From: an uncultured Fretibacterium sp.
Lineage (GTDB): Bacteria > Synergistota > Synergistia > Synergistales > Aminobacteriaceae
Length of the DNA: 26,160 bases
Reading direction: 5' to 3'
Assembly (NCBI GenBank): GCA_937900285.1
Contig: CALCEM010000030.1
Location: 1 to 26,160, forward strand
This document shows positions 8,099 to 15,299 of this stretch, piece by piece (positions within the stretch are counted from its first letter, which is position 1; every line of letters starts with the position of its first letter). The translations under genes and the position numbers were made by a program. The notes below the pieces were generated by a model. The model had not been told where the DNA came from. It saw only the letters and a list, made by a program, of their open reading frames with translations, and ran no database searches.

Positions 8099-8186
8099 GG
8101 AAACGTGGCCGAGCGGTCGAAGGCGGGCGCTTGGAGAGCGTCTGAGCAGTGATGTTCCTAGAGTTCGAATCTCTACGTTTCCGCCA
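8099..8186 (+). tRNA. tRNA-Ser (anticodon GGA), CCA encoded
   Basis: Class II cloverleaf. Acceptor GGAAACG (8099-8105) pairs with CGTTTCC (8176-8182), then discriminator G and encoded CCA (8184-8186). The anticodon stem GGCGC/GCGTC closes the loop TTGGAGA, giving GGA for UCC/UCU codons. The long variable arm GAGCA-gtga-TGTTC is typical of serine tRNAs, and the T arm TAGAG-TTCGAAT-CTCTA is intact. Confidence 0.97.
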
Positions 8187-8261
8187 TTCTTTATTATTTT
8201 GAACTTTATTCATGTTGCGAACGTTTTCCCAAAATTTTACGCCGGATCATTCTGGAAATTT

Positions 8262-8840
8262 TTAATAATTCCTGGCATCTTCAGAGCAGTCATATACAAA
8301 TGCAGGCGGAACATTTAATAAAACAAAATTTGTATTTACACTCTTAAATCTCTTTTTCAGGTATCTTTTTATAACAGATGAATACTGATAAGCTATAAAA
8401 TGCCCGGACGGCTTTAAAGATTTTTGGATGGCGTTAAATATTTTAATTGAGACTTTAGGCTGCAAAACAGTAAACGGCAGACTGGAGATTATAAAATCAA
8501 GCTCGTTAATATTTTCATCATGAATAATATTATTTAATTCTTGAGCATCAGGAAATATTTTTAAACCAGAATAATTTTTATTTTCATCTGCGATCATTTT
8601 ACGCAAATTTCTATCAAGCTCGAACACTAAAATTTTAGTACCGGGTTTAGCGCGCTTTACGATTTCCCGCGTAAAAACTCCAGTTCCAGCACCTAATTCA
8701 GCAATACATTTCGTATTATCCCAGTCAACTTTATCGAGCATACATTTCACTAAAAATCTAGAACTCGGCGTAACGCTTCCTATTTGGCTCGGATGTCCTG
8801 CAAATCTGGTCAAAAATATAAAACTTTCTCTGAAATGCAA
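8262..8840 (-). CDS. Phospholipid N-methyltransferase-like SAM-dependent methyltransferase
   Basis: Class I methyltransferase of 192 residues, closest in my recollection to the short PmtA-like phospholipid N-methyltransferases related to rRNA adenine dimethylases. The typical opening is present (FAGHPSQIGSVTPSSRFL, residues about 13-30). Motif I is AELGAGTG (47-54), the acidic residue after strand 2 is in FELD (73-76), and the motif IV region is ISSLPF (118-123). It starts with TTG; GGAG lies nine bases upstream. The family makes phosphatidylcholine precursors from phosphatidylethanolamine or methylates other amines; the substrate here is not proven. It stands alone on the minus strand between a tRNA and a divergent sirtuin operon, and I found no clear terminator. 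Confidence 0.72.
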   Translation of the reverse strand: MHFRESFIFLTRFAGHPSQIGSVTPSSRFLVKCMLDKVDWDNTKCIAELGAGTGVFTREIVKRAKPGTKILVFELDRNLRKMIADENKNYSGLKIFPDAQELNNIIHDENINELDFIISSLPFTVLQPKVSIKIFNAIQKSLKPSGHFIAYQYSSVIKRYLKKRFKSVNTNFVLLNVPPAFVYDCSEDARNY

Positions 8841-8919
8841 AATTATTCACTCCATTATAAATTTATAAATTATTATATTTTTAAAAAATTTTATCATGAA
8901 TAAATAAATTATTTTCATG

Positions 8920-8953
8920 CGGTTTTAATAAATTTTTGAGGCCGTTTTTTTTT
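8920..8953 (+). terminator. Possible weak plus-strand terminator before the sirtuin operon
   Basis: CGGTTTT (8920-8926) can pair with GAGGCCG (8938-8944) through three GC pairs, one AU and three GU pairs, followed by nine T bases. It would stop transcripts running antisense through the methyltransferase gene. The stem is weak. Confidence 0.3.
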
Positions 8954-9016
8954 ATGTGATATTATTTAAAAAATTTTCGCAATATTTTATTTTTATTTTT
9001 TACGGGAGATCGTACC

Positions 9017-9715
9017 ATGAATAAAAAAAGACTCGTCGTTTTAACTGGAGCAGGCATGAGCGCAGAAAGCGGATTTAAAACATTTCGTGACGCTGGAGGC
9101 TTATGGGAAAATTATAACGTTGAAGATGTAGCAAGTATTGAAGGCTGGTACAGAAATCCTGAACTTGTTACGGAATTTTATAACGATTTGCGCGAACAAC
9201 TCGAAAAAGCTCAACCAAATGAAGGCCATAAAATTTTAGCTGAACTCGAAAAATATTTTGACGTTAAAATTATTACGCAGAACGTTGAAAATTTACATGA
9301 GCGCGCAGGGAGTTCGAGCGTTTTGCATTTACACGGAGAATTAACGAAAGTTTGCAGCGTAAATGATACCAGTAAAAATTTTGATATAGGCTACAGACGG
9401 GTTAAATACGGTGAAAAAAATTCAGACGGCGAATTATTACGGCCTTTTATAGTATGGTTCGGGGAAGCAGTGCCGTTAATTGGAAAAGCTGCGGAACTTG
9501 TGAGAAGCGCTGATATTTTTGTAGTGGTCGGCTCGTCGTTAGTCGTGTATCCTGCAGCCGGTTTAATTCATGATATGAGAGGCAGCACTCAAGGTTATTT
9601 AATTGATCCGCAAGAGGTTTCAATTCCAAGAGGAGTAAATTTTAAAATTATTCGTGATGTGGCTTCGAGCGGGCTTGCAAAATTACGCGATGAATTATTA
9701 AAGGATTTAAATTAA
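9017..9715 (+). CDS. Sir2-family NAD-dependent protein deacylase lacking the zinc site
   Basis: Sirtuins remove acyl groups from lysines using NAD. The 232-residue protein shows the Rossmann signature GAGMSAESGF (11-20) with TFRDAGGLW, TQN (87-89), catalytic His106 in HLHGEL, FIVWFGEAVP (144-153), and GSS (172-174) with YLIDP (194-198). Three features are unusual. Only one cysteine (Cys113) lies where sirtuins normally have four zinc ligands. The usual TQN-(I/V)-D-xLH reads TQNVENLH, so Asp is replaced by Glu91. The Tyr-x-x-Arg pair of desuccinylases (FYNAR in CobB) reads FYNDL, losing the Arg. Some bacterial sirtuins also lack zinc, so activity remains possible. GGGAG precedes the ATG, and the next gene follows after 33 bases. 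Confidence 0.85.
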   Translation: MNKKRLVVLTGAGMSAESGFKTFRDAGGLWENYNVEDVASIEGWYRNPELVTEFYNDLREQLEKAQPNEGHKILAELEKYFDVKIITQNVENLHERAGSSSVLHLHGELTKVCSVNDTSKNFDIGYRRVKYGEKNSDGELLRPFIVWFGEAVPLIGKAAELVRSADIFVVVGSSLVVYPAAGLIHDMRGSTQGYLIDPQEVSIPRGVNFKIIRDVASSGLAKLRDELLKDLN

Positions 9716-9748
9716 TTAGTTTTATTTTATTTTACGGAGGATTTAAAT

Positions 9749-11152
9749 TTGTTCAGCAGGTGGCAAAATAATAACGCAATTTGCGATGCAGTTGGGAATT
9801 TATCTCAGCTGTCCGCGAAGCATAAAAAATTATTAATTTCAGATGATAAAGACGAAATCTCCAAAGCTCATAAAATTTGGCGTGACATGGCCGAGTGTTA
9901 TTGGGAAATATTATTTGCGATTCTCGATGCTAAATTTGAAAAAATGCCGGCTAATATTAATTTTGACGAAGAGGAACGCCTATTTATAGATGTCGGATAT
10001 TTAAACGGAGTTCTTGACATAAATAAGGATTTTGACGCGGATAAATTTTTAAATTCAAAAGCTCACGGCGGAATTTTCCCGGTTATGACGTTTTCGGATT
10101 ATATTTCTTATCAATGGTCGTTAATAATGGGTGCAGAGCCTTTAAAATCTCCAATTGGTGACGATCTCGAAGGCAGAATTAAAACGTTAACTGAAGATTT
10201 AGAAAAAGTTCAGACCGACCGCGATAATATGTTATTGAAAATTTCTGAAAGTTATACGAATCAATTTAATTTACGTCAGGGTATTTCGGCTTTAGATAAA
10301 AATTTAATGTCTATGCTGAAATATTTAATGCGTGTTCCAGAATACCGCGAAGGCTCGGAAAGTTTTAGGCAGCAAATAGCAAACGAAAGAAAATATTATA
10401 ATGATGCTGAATCCGCAGTAATGATTTTAATTTCATCGGCTCAGACTGCTTCAGAAAATCCTTTACCTTCATTTGAAGTTGAAAGATTTAAAAATATTCA
10501 TGAGCTTACGAAAGTTTTAGGGCGAAAAATATTATATGCTCAAATCGATAAACGCAAAATTAAACGCAACGCCGATAAAATAAAAGAAGACTGCCGCAGC
10601 TTAACGCCAGGAATGAAACGCGGTGTATTACGTGAGATGCTTACGAAGAAGCGCGAATACATGGCAGTTCCTGCGAAAAATGCGAGATGTGATCAGACTT
10701 TATTATGTCAGCCTGATGATATGCCTATAGATTACGCGAAAAATTCGGCCGTGCTTGAAAAATTATCAGCTGATGACATCGAAATGTTTAACGGCCCGCG
10801 TGTAAGAATGTACGGAATTCCGACGGTAATATTTATACCTGGTCAGGGTTTAGGGACATATGACTGGCTCGACAATTCTTTATTAATTCCTGTTTTCCCT
10901 TTAGGCGGTGAAGAAAAATCTTTAGCTTATGCGCTTGGAACGTTTAGATGGGATAGCGATGAAGATTTAAAATTGCGCACACCGTACGGACAAATTAAAG
11001 AATACAGGAGACTATCGACTATAGCGATGGCACAAACGTTTTATAGGGATTATTCGATTTATATGACGCGTGAAAAAGCTGGTTATAGAGTTTTGGCGAG
11101 CAATGTGCACAAAGTTTTTGACCAGATTTTAAAATATCGTCCGGAAGAATAA
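9749..11152 (+). CDS. Conserved-looking hypothetical protein, 467 residues
   Basis: I do not recognise this protein. It has no signal peptide or membrane segment and is predicted mostly helical, with a coiled-coil-like stretch at about 139-165 and a very basic helix at 259-280 (RKILYAQIDKRKIKRNADKIKED). The last ~120 residues look like a separate alpha/beta domain: a hydrophobic strand with a glycine turn (IPTVIFIPGQGLG, 357-369), LIPVFPLGG (379-387) and a long helical end. No HExxH, P-loop or other catalytic motif is visible. TTG start with ACGGAGG eight bases upstream. It sits between the sirtuin gene (33-base gap) and metA (31-base gap), so one transcript is likely. The basic helix could be a lysine-rich deacylation target of the sirtuin, which is speculation. 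Confidence 0.75.
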   Translation: MFSRWQNNNAICDAVGNLSQLSAKHKKLLISDDKDEISKAHKIWRDMAECYWEILFAILDAKFEKMPANINFDEEERLFIDVGYLNGVLDINKDFDADKFLNSKAHGGIFPVMTFSDYISYQWSLIMGAEPLKSPIGDDLEGRIKTLTEDLEKVQTDRDNMLLKISESYTNQFNLRQGISALDKNLMSMLKYLMRVPEYREGSESFRQQIANERKYYNDAESAVMILISSAQTASENPLPSFEVERFKNIHELTKVLGRKILYAQIDKRKIKRNADKIKEDCRSLTPGMKRGVLREMLTKKREYMAVPAKNARCDQTLLCQPDDMPIDYAKNSAVLEKLSADDIEMFNGPRVRMYGIPTVIFIPGQGLGTYDWLDNSLLIPVFPLGGEEKSLAYALGTFRWDSDEDLKLRTPYGQIKEYRRLSTIAMAQTFYRDYSIYMTREKAGYRVLASNVHKVFDQILKYRPEE

Positions 11153-11183
11153 GAATAAAGAATAAAGAGAGAAAAAAAATAAA

Positions 11184-12116
11184 ATGCCGATAAATATCCC
11201 AAGCGATTTACCAGCAGTTAAAATTTTAGAGCGTGAAAATATTTTTGTGATGACGCAGGGGCGTGCAAGAAGCCAAGATATTCGCCCGTTGAGAATTTTA
11301 ATTTTAAATTTGATGCCGGTAAAAATTGTGACGGAGACGCAGCTTGCGAGATTATTAGGGAATACGCCTTTACAGGTTGAACTTGAATTAATGGCGATTA
11401 GCGATCATGTTCCGAAAAATACTCCGGCTGAACACATGTTGGCATTTTATAAAAATTTTTCACAAGTCCGCGATCAATATTTTGACGGCATGATAATAAC
11501 GGGTGCTCCAGTTGAGCATTTAGCATTTGAAGAGGTTACATATTGGGGCGAGTTATGTGAAATAATGGAGTGGAGTAAATCACATGTGCACAGCACGTTT
11601 CATATATGTTGGGGAGCGAATGCGGGATTATATTATCATTATGGGGTGCCAAAAATACATTTACCAAAAAAATTATTTGGAGTATTTCAGCATAGAGTGA
11701 CGCATAAAGGGTCGATTTTATTTCGTGGTTCTGATGATATTTTTATGGTGCCGCATTCGAGACATGCGACAGTGATGAAGCGGGATATACGAAAAGTTCC
11801 GGCGTTAAAAATTTTATCAGAAAGTTATGAAGCTGGAGTATATGCGATTTCAACGGATGGCGGACGGCAATTATTTATAACTGGGCATTCGGAATATGAT
11901 CCGGACACGTTAGCGCAGGAATATTTCAGAGATAAAAAACAGGGTCTCGCGGTTGAGATACCCTGTAATTATTTTCCGAACGATGATATTAAGCGCAGTC
12001 CTATTTGTACGTGGCGTTCTAGTGCGAATTTATTATATTCGAACTGGTTAAATTATTTTGTGTATCAACAAACGCCATTTGATGCGCGGAATATTTCGGA
12101 TATGCCATTACCTTAA
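11184..12116 (+). CDS. metA: Homoserine O-acetyltransferase (MetA family)
   Basis: Acylates the hydroxyl of homoserine, the first committed step of methionine synthesis. At 310 residues it matches MetA from start (MPINIPSDLPAVKILEREN) to end (YVYQQTPFD; here YFVYQQTPFD). The catalytic triad is at canonical positions: Cys142 (HICWGAN), His235 and Glu237 (TGHSEYD). Residue 111, which sets acyl-donor choice, is Glu (GAPVEHLAFEEV), as in enzymes shown to use acetyl-CoA; succinyl-CoA enzymes such as E. coli MetA have Gly there. So acetyl transfer is predicted despite the metA name. The SD is weak (GAGAG, 12 bases upstream). The stop lies one base from the stop of the convergent Rpn gene, and the coding strand carries an antisense terminator at 11934-11965. 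Confidence 0.94.
   Translation: MPINIPSDLPAVKILERENIFVMTQGRARSQDIRPLRILILNLMPVKIVTETQLARLLGNTPLQVELELMAISDHVPKNTPAEHMLAFYKNFSQVRDQYFDGMIITGAPVEHLAFEEVTYWGELCEIMEWSKSHVHSTFHICWGANAGLYYHYGVPKIHLPKKLFGVFQHRVTHKGSILFRGSDDIFMVPHSRHATVMKRDIRKVPALKILSESYEAGVYAISTDGGRQLFITGHSEYDPDTLAQEYFRDKKQGLAVEIPCNYFPNDDIKRSPICTWRSSANLLYSNWLNYFVYQQTPFDARNISDMPLP
11934..11965 (-). terminator. Intrinsic terminator antisense inside metA
   Basis: On the minus strand CAGGGTATCTC (11965 to 11955), loop AACCGC, then GAGACCCTG (11948 to 11940) form a nine-pair stem with a two-base bulge, followed directly by six T (11939-11934). It faces transcripts leaving the kinase-Rpn genes, whose last stop is about 150 bases upstream at 12118. 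Read on the plus strand it lacks a clean T run, so metA transcription should not be stopped. Confidence 0.7.
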
Positions 12117-12117
12117 A

Positions 12118-12984
12118 TTAAAGCGTATTCGCGAGCATCTGTACTTTTTCCAAACTGAGGCCGGAGCATTTAGCTATTTCTTCAAGTGTTAATTTACCAA
12201 TGTTTATAAGAGTAAATACGAGGCTTTCTTTATCCCGTTGGGCTTTAATTTCGGCTTCTTGTAATTTTTTTTCAACTTTTGCCACAGCTTTTTCAATGGC
12301 CTTTTTCTGCAATTCCCCAAAATAATCTTCCACGTTAATCACTCCTCCTTCTGCTTCCTTCAAAAATTTTACTCGCGCCGCAAGACGTGGAAAATACATC
12401 TCACCAGCTTCTTTACAACGCAAATCATGAATTAATTTACAAATTTCAGAGCCGTCATCTTCCGCTGAACAATTTATATATATCAAGTGTGAACCGTCCT
12501 CAAATGGCGTTAATTTACCATCGATATATTTATGAATCGTGTATATTGCCCGATTTAATTTAAGCACATCGTTAAGCGTTATAAATATTACATAAACTTC
12601 AGGCAATTTATTAAAATCCTGCCCGGCTTTCAAACTGTGGACATCTATCATACCAGTATGAAACCTCGCACGACGCGGATTAGCTCCTTCATCTGCTCGT
12701 TGAATTTCAATATTATAAAGCACGCCTTTACTGTCTTCTGCTAAAACATCCAAATATATCGAACGATCGAAGCCCTGAAACATTCGCTGTGTTTGAACTT
12801 TTTTCACGACGAGATCATTTTTATTTAAAATCACCCGCAAAATTTCTTCAGCGCAATCCGTATTATTTTCAAGCACCAAATTCATAAAAGCATTATTCAT
12901 CAACGTTAATTTTTTTATTGCTTCCCGTGTCTCTGGTGAAATTTTTCTGAATCGCTCTTTTATTTTTTCTTCCGGTGTTAACAT
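12118..12984 (-). CDS. Rpn/PD-(D/E)XK-family nuclease (putative transposase-like)
   Basis: 288 residues of the Rpn/PDDEXK_2 family, often misnamed transposase; E. coli Rpn proteins cut DNA and promote RecA-independent recombination. The N-terminal part has the family features NNAFMNLVLEN and RMFQGFDRSIYLDVLAED, with the nuclease core Asp79 and an E-x-Q motif (Glu93, Gln95 in NIEIQRAD). A charged coiled helix (about 225-258) and a C-terminal LTLEEIAKCSGLSLEKVQML helix pair are also typical. AAGGAG precedes the ATG. The gene starts 13 bases after the sugar-kinase stop, so it is probably the second gene of that operon. No terminal inverted repeats or target duplications flank it, so it is not an active insertion sequence. 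Confidence 0.85.
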   Translation of the reverse strand: MLTPEEKIKERFRKISPETREAIKKLTLMNNAFMNLVLENNTDCAEEILRVILNKNDLVVKKVQTQRMFQGFDRSIYLDVLAEDSKGVLYNIEIQRADEGANPRRARFHTGMIDVHSLKAGQDFNKLPEVYVIFITLNDVLKLNRAIYTIHKYIDGKLTPFEDGSHLIYINCSAEDDGSEICKLIHDLRCKEAGEMYFPRLAARVKFLKEAEGGVINVEDYFGELQKKAIEKAVAKVEKKLQEAEIKAQRDKESLVFTLINIGKLTLEEIAKCSGLSLEKVQMLANTL

Positions 12985-12997
12985 TAATTTAAACTCC

Positions 12998-14470
12998 TTA
13001 AACTTTAAAAGGTATTTCCGGTAAATTCAATTTCTCACCTGGAATAAATGAGCCTGTTTGAATTAAATTTTTATTAATTTCTTCGCGCAAGTCCTTTAAA
13101 TCTCCAACAGCATAAGCCCCAACCAAAGAATTTAAAGCGAGTGCGCCGCCAGTTTTGAGCGTGACTGTTTCGGCCTGAATTAAATCGGCTTTAATTTGAT
13201 TCCATAAATTATCCTTGCTGCCACCTTCTGTAATAATAATTTTGTCAACTGAAGTCCCTGCATTTCTGCAACGTTCCGCAATTTCTGAATATTCGCCGGC
13301 GATTGCTTCGAGAACACTGCGCCATAAAACAAATTGATCCGTGTTCATGTTCATATTTATAAAGCAGCCTTTTACATTTTTGAAATTATCCGGCCCGCCC
13401 GTTAAATACGGCAAAAATCTTACACCATTTGAACCGGCAGGGATATTTTTTGCGCCCTCACTCAAAATTTTATAATAATCATCGTTGCCAGGCTGATTAC
13501 AAATATTATCCCTGAACCATCTTAAAGCGAGTCCGCCAGTCCGCACGAATCCCCAATAAAAATAAGTGTTAGGAAGAGTGCCGGAATTGAAAATTAAATT
13601 ATTACCTTTTTTGCTTAAGCCCGGAATAATTCCATCAGTCGAAATACAAAACATCGAACACGTTCCAGCAACATCAACCGCATGACCAGGCAAATATACT
13701 CCGCACGCTAAAAGTGATTGCATAGTGTCGCCAGCGCCTGCACAAATCGGAATACCTTCGGGCAGTCCTGTAAATTCTGATGCTTCACGTGATAAATTTC
13801 CGATTACGTCCCAAGCGTTTAAAATTTTCGGCATTAGACTTTTATTAATTCCCAAAATATTTAACTGCTCGTCGGACCAAATTTTTTTTATGACGTTATA
13901 ACCCAAACCCCAGCCGGACATTGCTCCAGAATCAATAAACGCGTCTTCAGCTTTTAAATTTGCGAGTCGCATTAAAATATACGGGGCGTTGTGAACGAAT
14001 TTTTTTATATTTCCAGTCTGCTCAGAATTTTTCAAGAACCACCGCGCGAAAAGTGCAGGGAATAAACATAACGGTTCAGGGTTTCCAGTTTCTTCAGCCC
14101 AAATATTTAAATTGAGTTTTGCTAAATTTTCAGCGTCATTCTGGGTTCTTGAATCCAAATAATTTATATATTGAGTTATTGCGCGTCCTTCTTCGTTAAT
14201 TCCTGCTATTCCGCAAATAATTCCATCGCCCATAATTGATTTAATCGAATTTAAATTTATATTTTTGGCTTTTAACTGTTCTGCGCAGCTTTTCATACCT
14301 TTTAACGCTAAATTAAAATACTCGTCAATATTCATTTCGGCCCATCCGTCATTTGGGTAATTTATGGTTGTAGGATTGACATTAACTGCGATTTGTTCAC
14401 CATTTGAATTATATACAGCGACTTTAACGCTTTGAGTGCCGGCATCGAAACATAAATAATTATTATTCAT
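12998..14470 (-). CDS. FGGY-family carbohydrate kinase (xylulokinase-like)
   Basis: ATP-dependent sugar kinase in the xylulokinase/gluconokinase/glycerol kinase fold; 490 residues is normal. The first phosphate loop is CFDAGTQSVKVAVY (Asp9, GTQS). The second domain has the catalytic-base region GAGDTMQSLLACGV (Asp248), the ATP-binding VAGTCSM (267-273), and the late EGGSKDNLWNQIKADL segment that matches the FGGY signature region. AGGAGG lies eight bases upstream of the ATG. The sugar is not deducible: there is no sugar transporter, isomerase or regulator adjacent, only the Rpn gene downstream. L-fuculose, xylulose or a polyol are all possible. Confidence 0.85.
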   Translation of the reverse strand: MNNNYLCFDAGTQSVKVAVYNSNGEQIAVNVNPTTINYPNDGWAEMNIDEYFNLALKGMKSCAEQLKAKNINLNSIKSIMGDGIICGIAGINEEGRAITQYINYLDSRTQNDAENLAKLNLNIWAEETGNPEPLCLFPALFARWFLKNSEQTGNIKKFVHNAPYILMRLANLKAEDAFIDSGAMSGWGLGYNVIKKIWSDEQLNILGINKSLMPKILNAWDVIGNLSREASEFTGLPEGIPICAGAGDTMQSLLACGVYLPGHAVDVAGTCSMFCISTDGIIPGLSKKGNNLIFNSGTLPNTYFYWGFVRTGGLALRWFRDNICNQPGNDDYYKILSEGAKNIPAGSNGVRFLPYLTGGPDNFKNVKGCFINMNMNTDQFVLWRSVLEAIAGEYSEIAERCRNAGTSVDKIIITEGGSKDNLWNQIKADLIQAETVTLKTGGALALNSLVGAYAVGDLKDLREEINKNLIQTGSFIPGEKLNLPEIPFKV

Positions 14471-14584
14471 AAAAAATTCCTCCTGAAAAAAATTAATTTT
14501 ATTTTACGACATGATATTAATTTTAAGTTTTAAATTTTATTGGCTGATTGATTGAGATAAAATAAATTTCAGAGGTGAAATAAC

Positions 14585-15268
14585 ATGAAAAAAATAAATT
14601 TATTATTTTGCATTACGTTTTTAATTTTGGCGTGTTGTAATTATGGTTATGCCGAAGAAAATTTAAATTCAACGGAATATGTGCGCCGGGATGTTTTCGA
14701 TGCGAAGATGGAAGTATTTTTTGAAAGATTACAAAATCAAATTAACGAGGGCTTTAACAGGCTAGATCGTAAAATTGAGGATGTTCGCACTGATCTAAAT
14801 CAGAAAATTGATGGCGTTCATAACGAATTGACTCAGAAAATTGATGGCGTCCGCACTGAACTAAACCAGAAAATTGACGACGTTCATAACGAATTGACTC
14901 AGAAAATTGAAGGCGTTCGCACTGATCTAAACCAGAAAATTGACGATGTTCATAACGAATTGACTCAGAAAATTGAAGGCGTTCGCACTGATCTAAACCA
15001 GAAAATTGATGGCGTTCGTAATGAGCTGAATCAGAAAATTGATGGCGTTGACCGTAAAGTTGATATATTGACCGCGCGTGTAGATGTTTTAGAAACGGTA
15101 ATATATTGGGCTTTAGCATTTATGGGAATAATTTTAGCTTCAACAGTTTTACTGCCGGTGATAATAGAATTTTACAAAAGGATTCAAACTCCCATTTTAA
15201 GCCGTGAAGAAATAAAAGCATTAATACGAGAATGTTTAACTGAAATTAATAATTTGAATGTAAATTAA
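14585..15268 (+). CDS. Exported coiled-coil protein with eight 11-residue repeats and a C-terminal membrane helix
   Basis: 227 residues of unknown function. The N-terminus is a signal sequence ending in ILAC-C (Cys17, a possible lipobox) or GYA-EE (signal peptidase I site at Ala23). Residues 31-64 start a coiled coil (EYVRRDVFDAKMEVFFERL). Residues 65-152 are eight consecutive 11-mers alternating mostly between VRTDLNQKI and VHNELTQKI types. This hendecad spacing suggests a long, slightly right-handed coiled coil. A membrane helix follows (about 173-195), then a basic-flanked cytoplasmic tail (YKRI to the end). The layout resembles Bdr-type repeat proteins of Borrelia. GAGGTG precedes the ATG. 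The next gene (31 bases on) has a related N-terminus and plan, so the two probably work together. Confidence 0.78.
   Translation: MKKINLLFCITFLILACCNYGYAEENLNSTEYVRRDVFDAKMEVFFERLQNQINEGFNRLDRKIEDVRTDLNQKIDGVHNELTQKIDGVRTELNQKIDDVHNELTQKIEGVRTDLNQKIDDVHNELTQKIEGVRTDLNQKIDGVRNELNQKIDGVDRKVDILTARVDVLETVIYWALAFMGIILASTVLLPVIIEFYKRIQTPILSREEIKALIRECLTEINNLNVN
14777..15040 (+). repeat. Eight tandem 33-bp coding repeats
   Basis: Eight in-frame units of 33 bp encode residues 65-152 of the coiled-coil protein. Units alternate in pairs, so there is also a 66-bp period (for example the segments beginning at 14876 and 14942 are nearly identical at DNA level). The near-identity suggests recent duplication by slippage or recombination, and copy number may vary between strains. 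Confidence 0.92.
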
Positions 15269-15299
15269 AAATTTTTTTAAGGTGATGAATATATAAATT

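Noticed and set aside
8242..8255. CCGGA-TCAT-TCTGG hairpin as a terminator of tRNA-Ser or the methyltransferase
   Set aside because: The stem is five pairs with one G-U; the T run on the plus strand is offset by three A, and there is none on the minus strand.
8097..8318. Plus-strand ORF of 73 codons
   Set aside because: It overlaps tRNA-Ser over most of its first 90 bases and has no SD.
9017..11152. Sir2-based antiphage defence system
   Set aside because: Defence Sir2 proteins are usually larger or fused, with STALD, HerA-type ATPase or effector partners. This sirtuin is a short deacylase-like form and is followed by metA, with no mobile-element context.
12118..12984. Active insertion sequence (the family is often labelled transposase)
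   Set aside because: No terminal inverted repeats or target-site duplication are seen, and the gene fits an operon with a sugar kinase; Rpn proteins are host nucleases.
14777..15040. Regular 33-bp repeats resembling a CRISPR array
   Set aside because: The units are contiguous without spacers, in frame, and encode a hendecad coiled coil; no cas genes are present.
14754..15119. Antisense ORF across the 33-bp repeats
   Set aside because: It is repetitive only because the sense strand is, and has no initiation signal or family resemblance.
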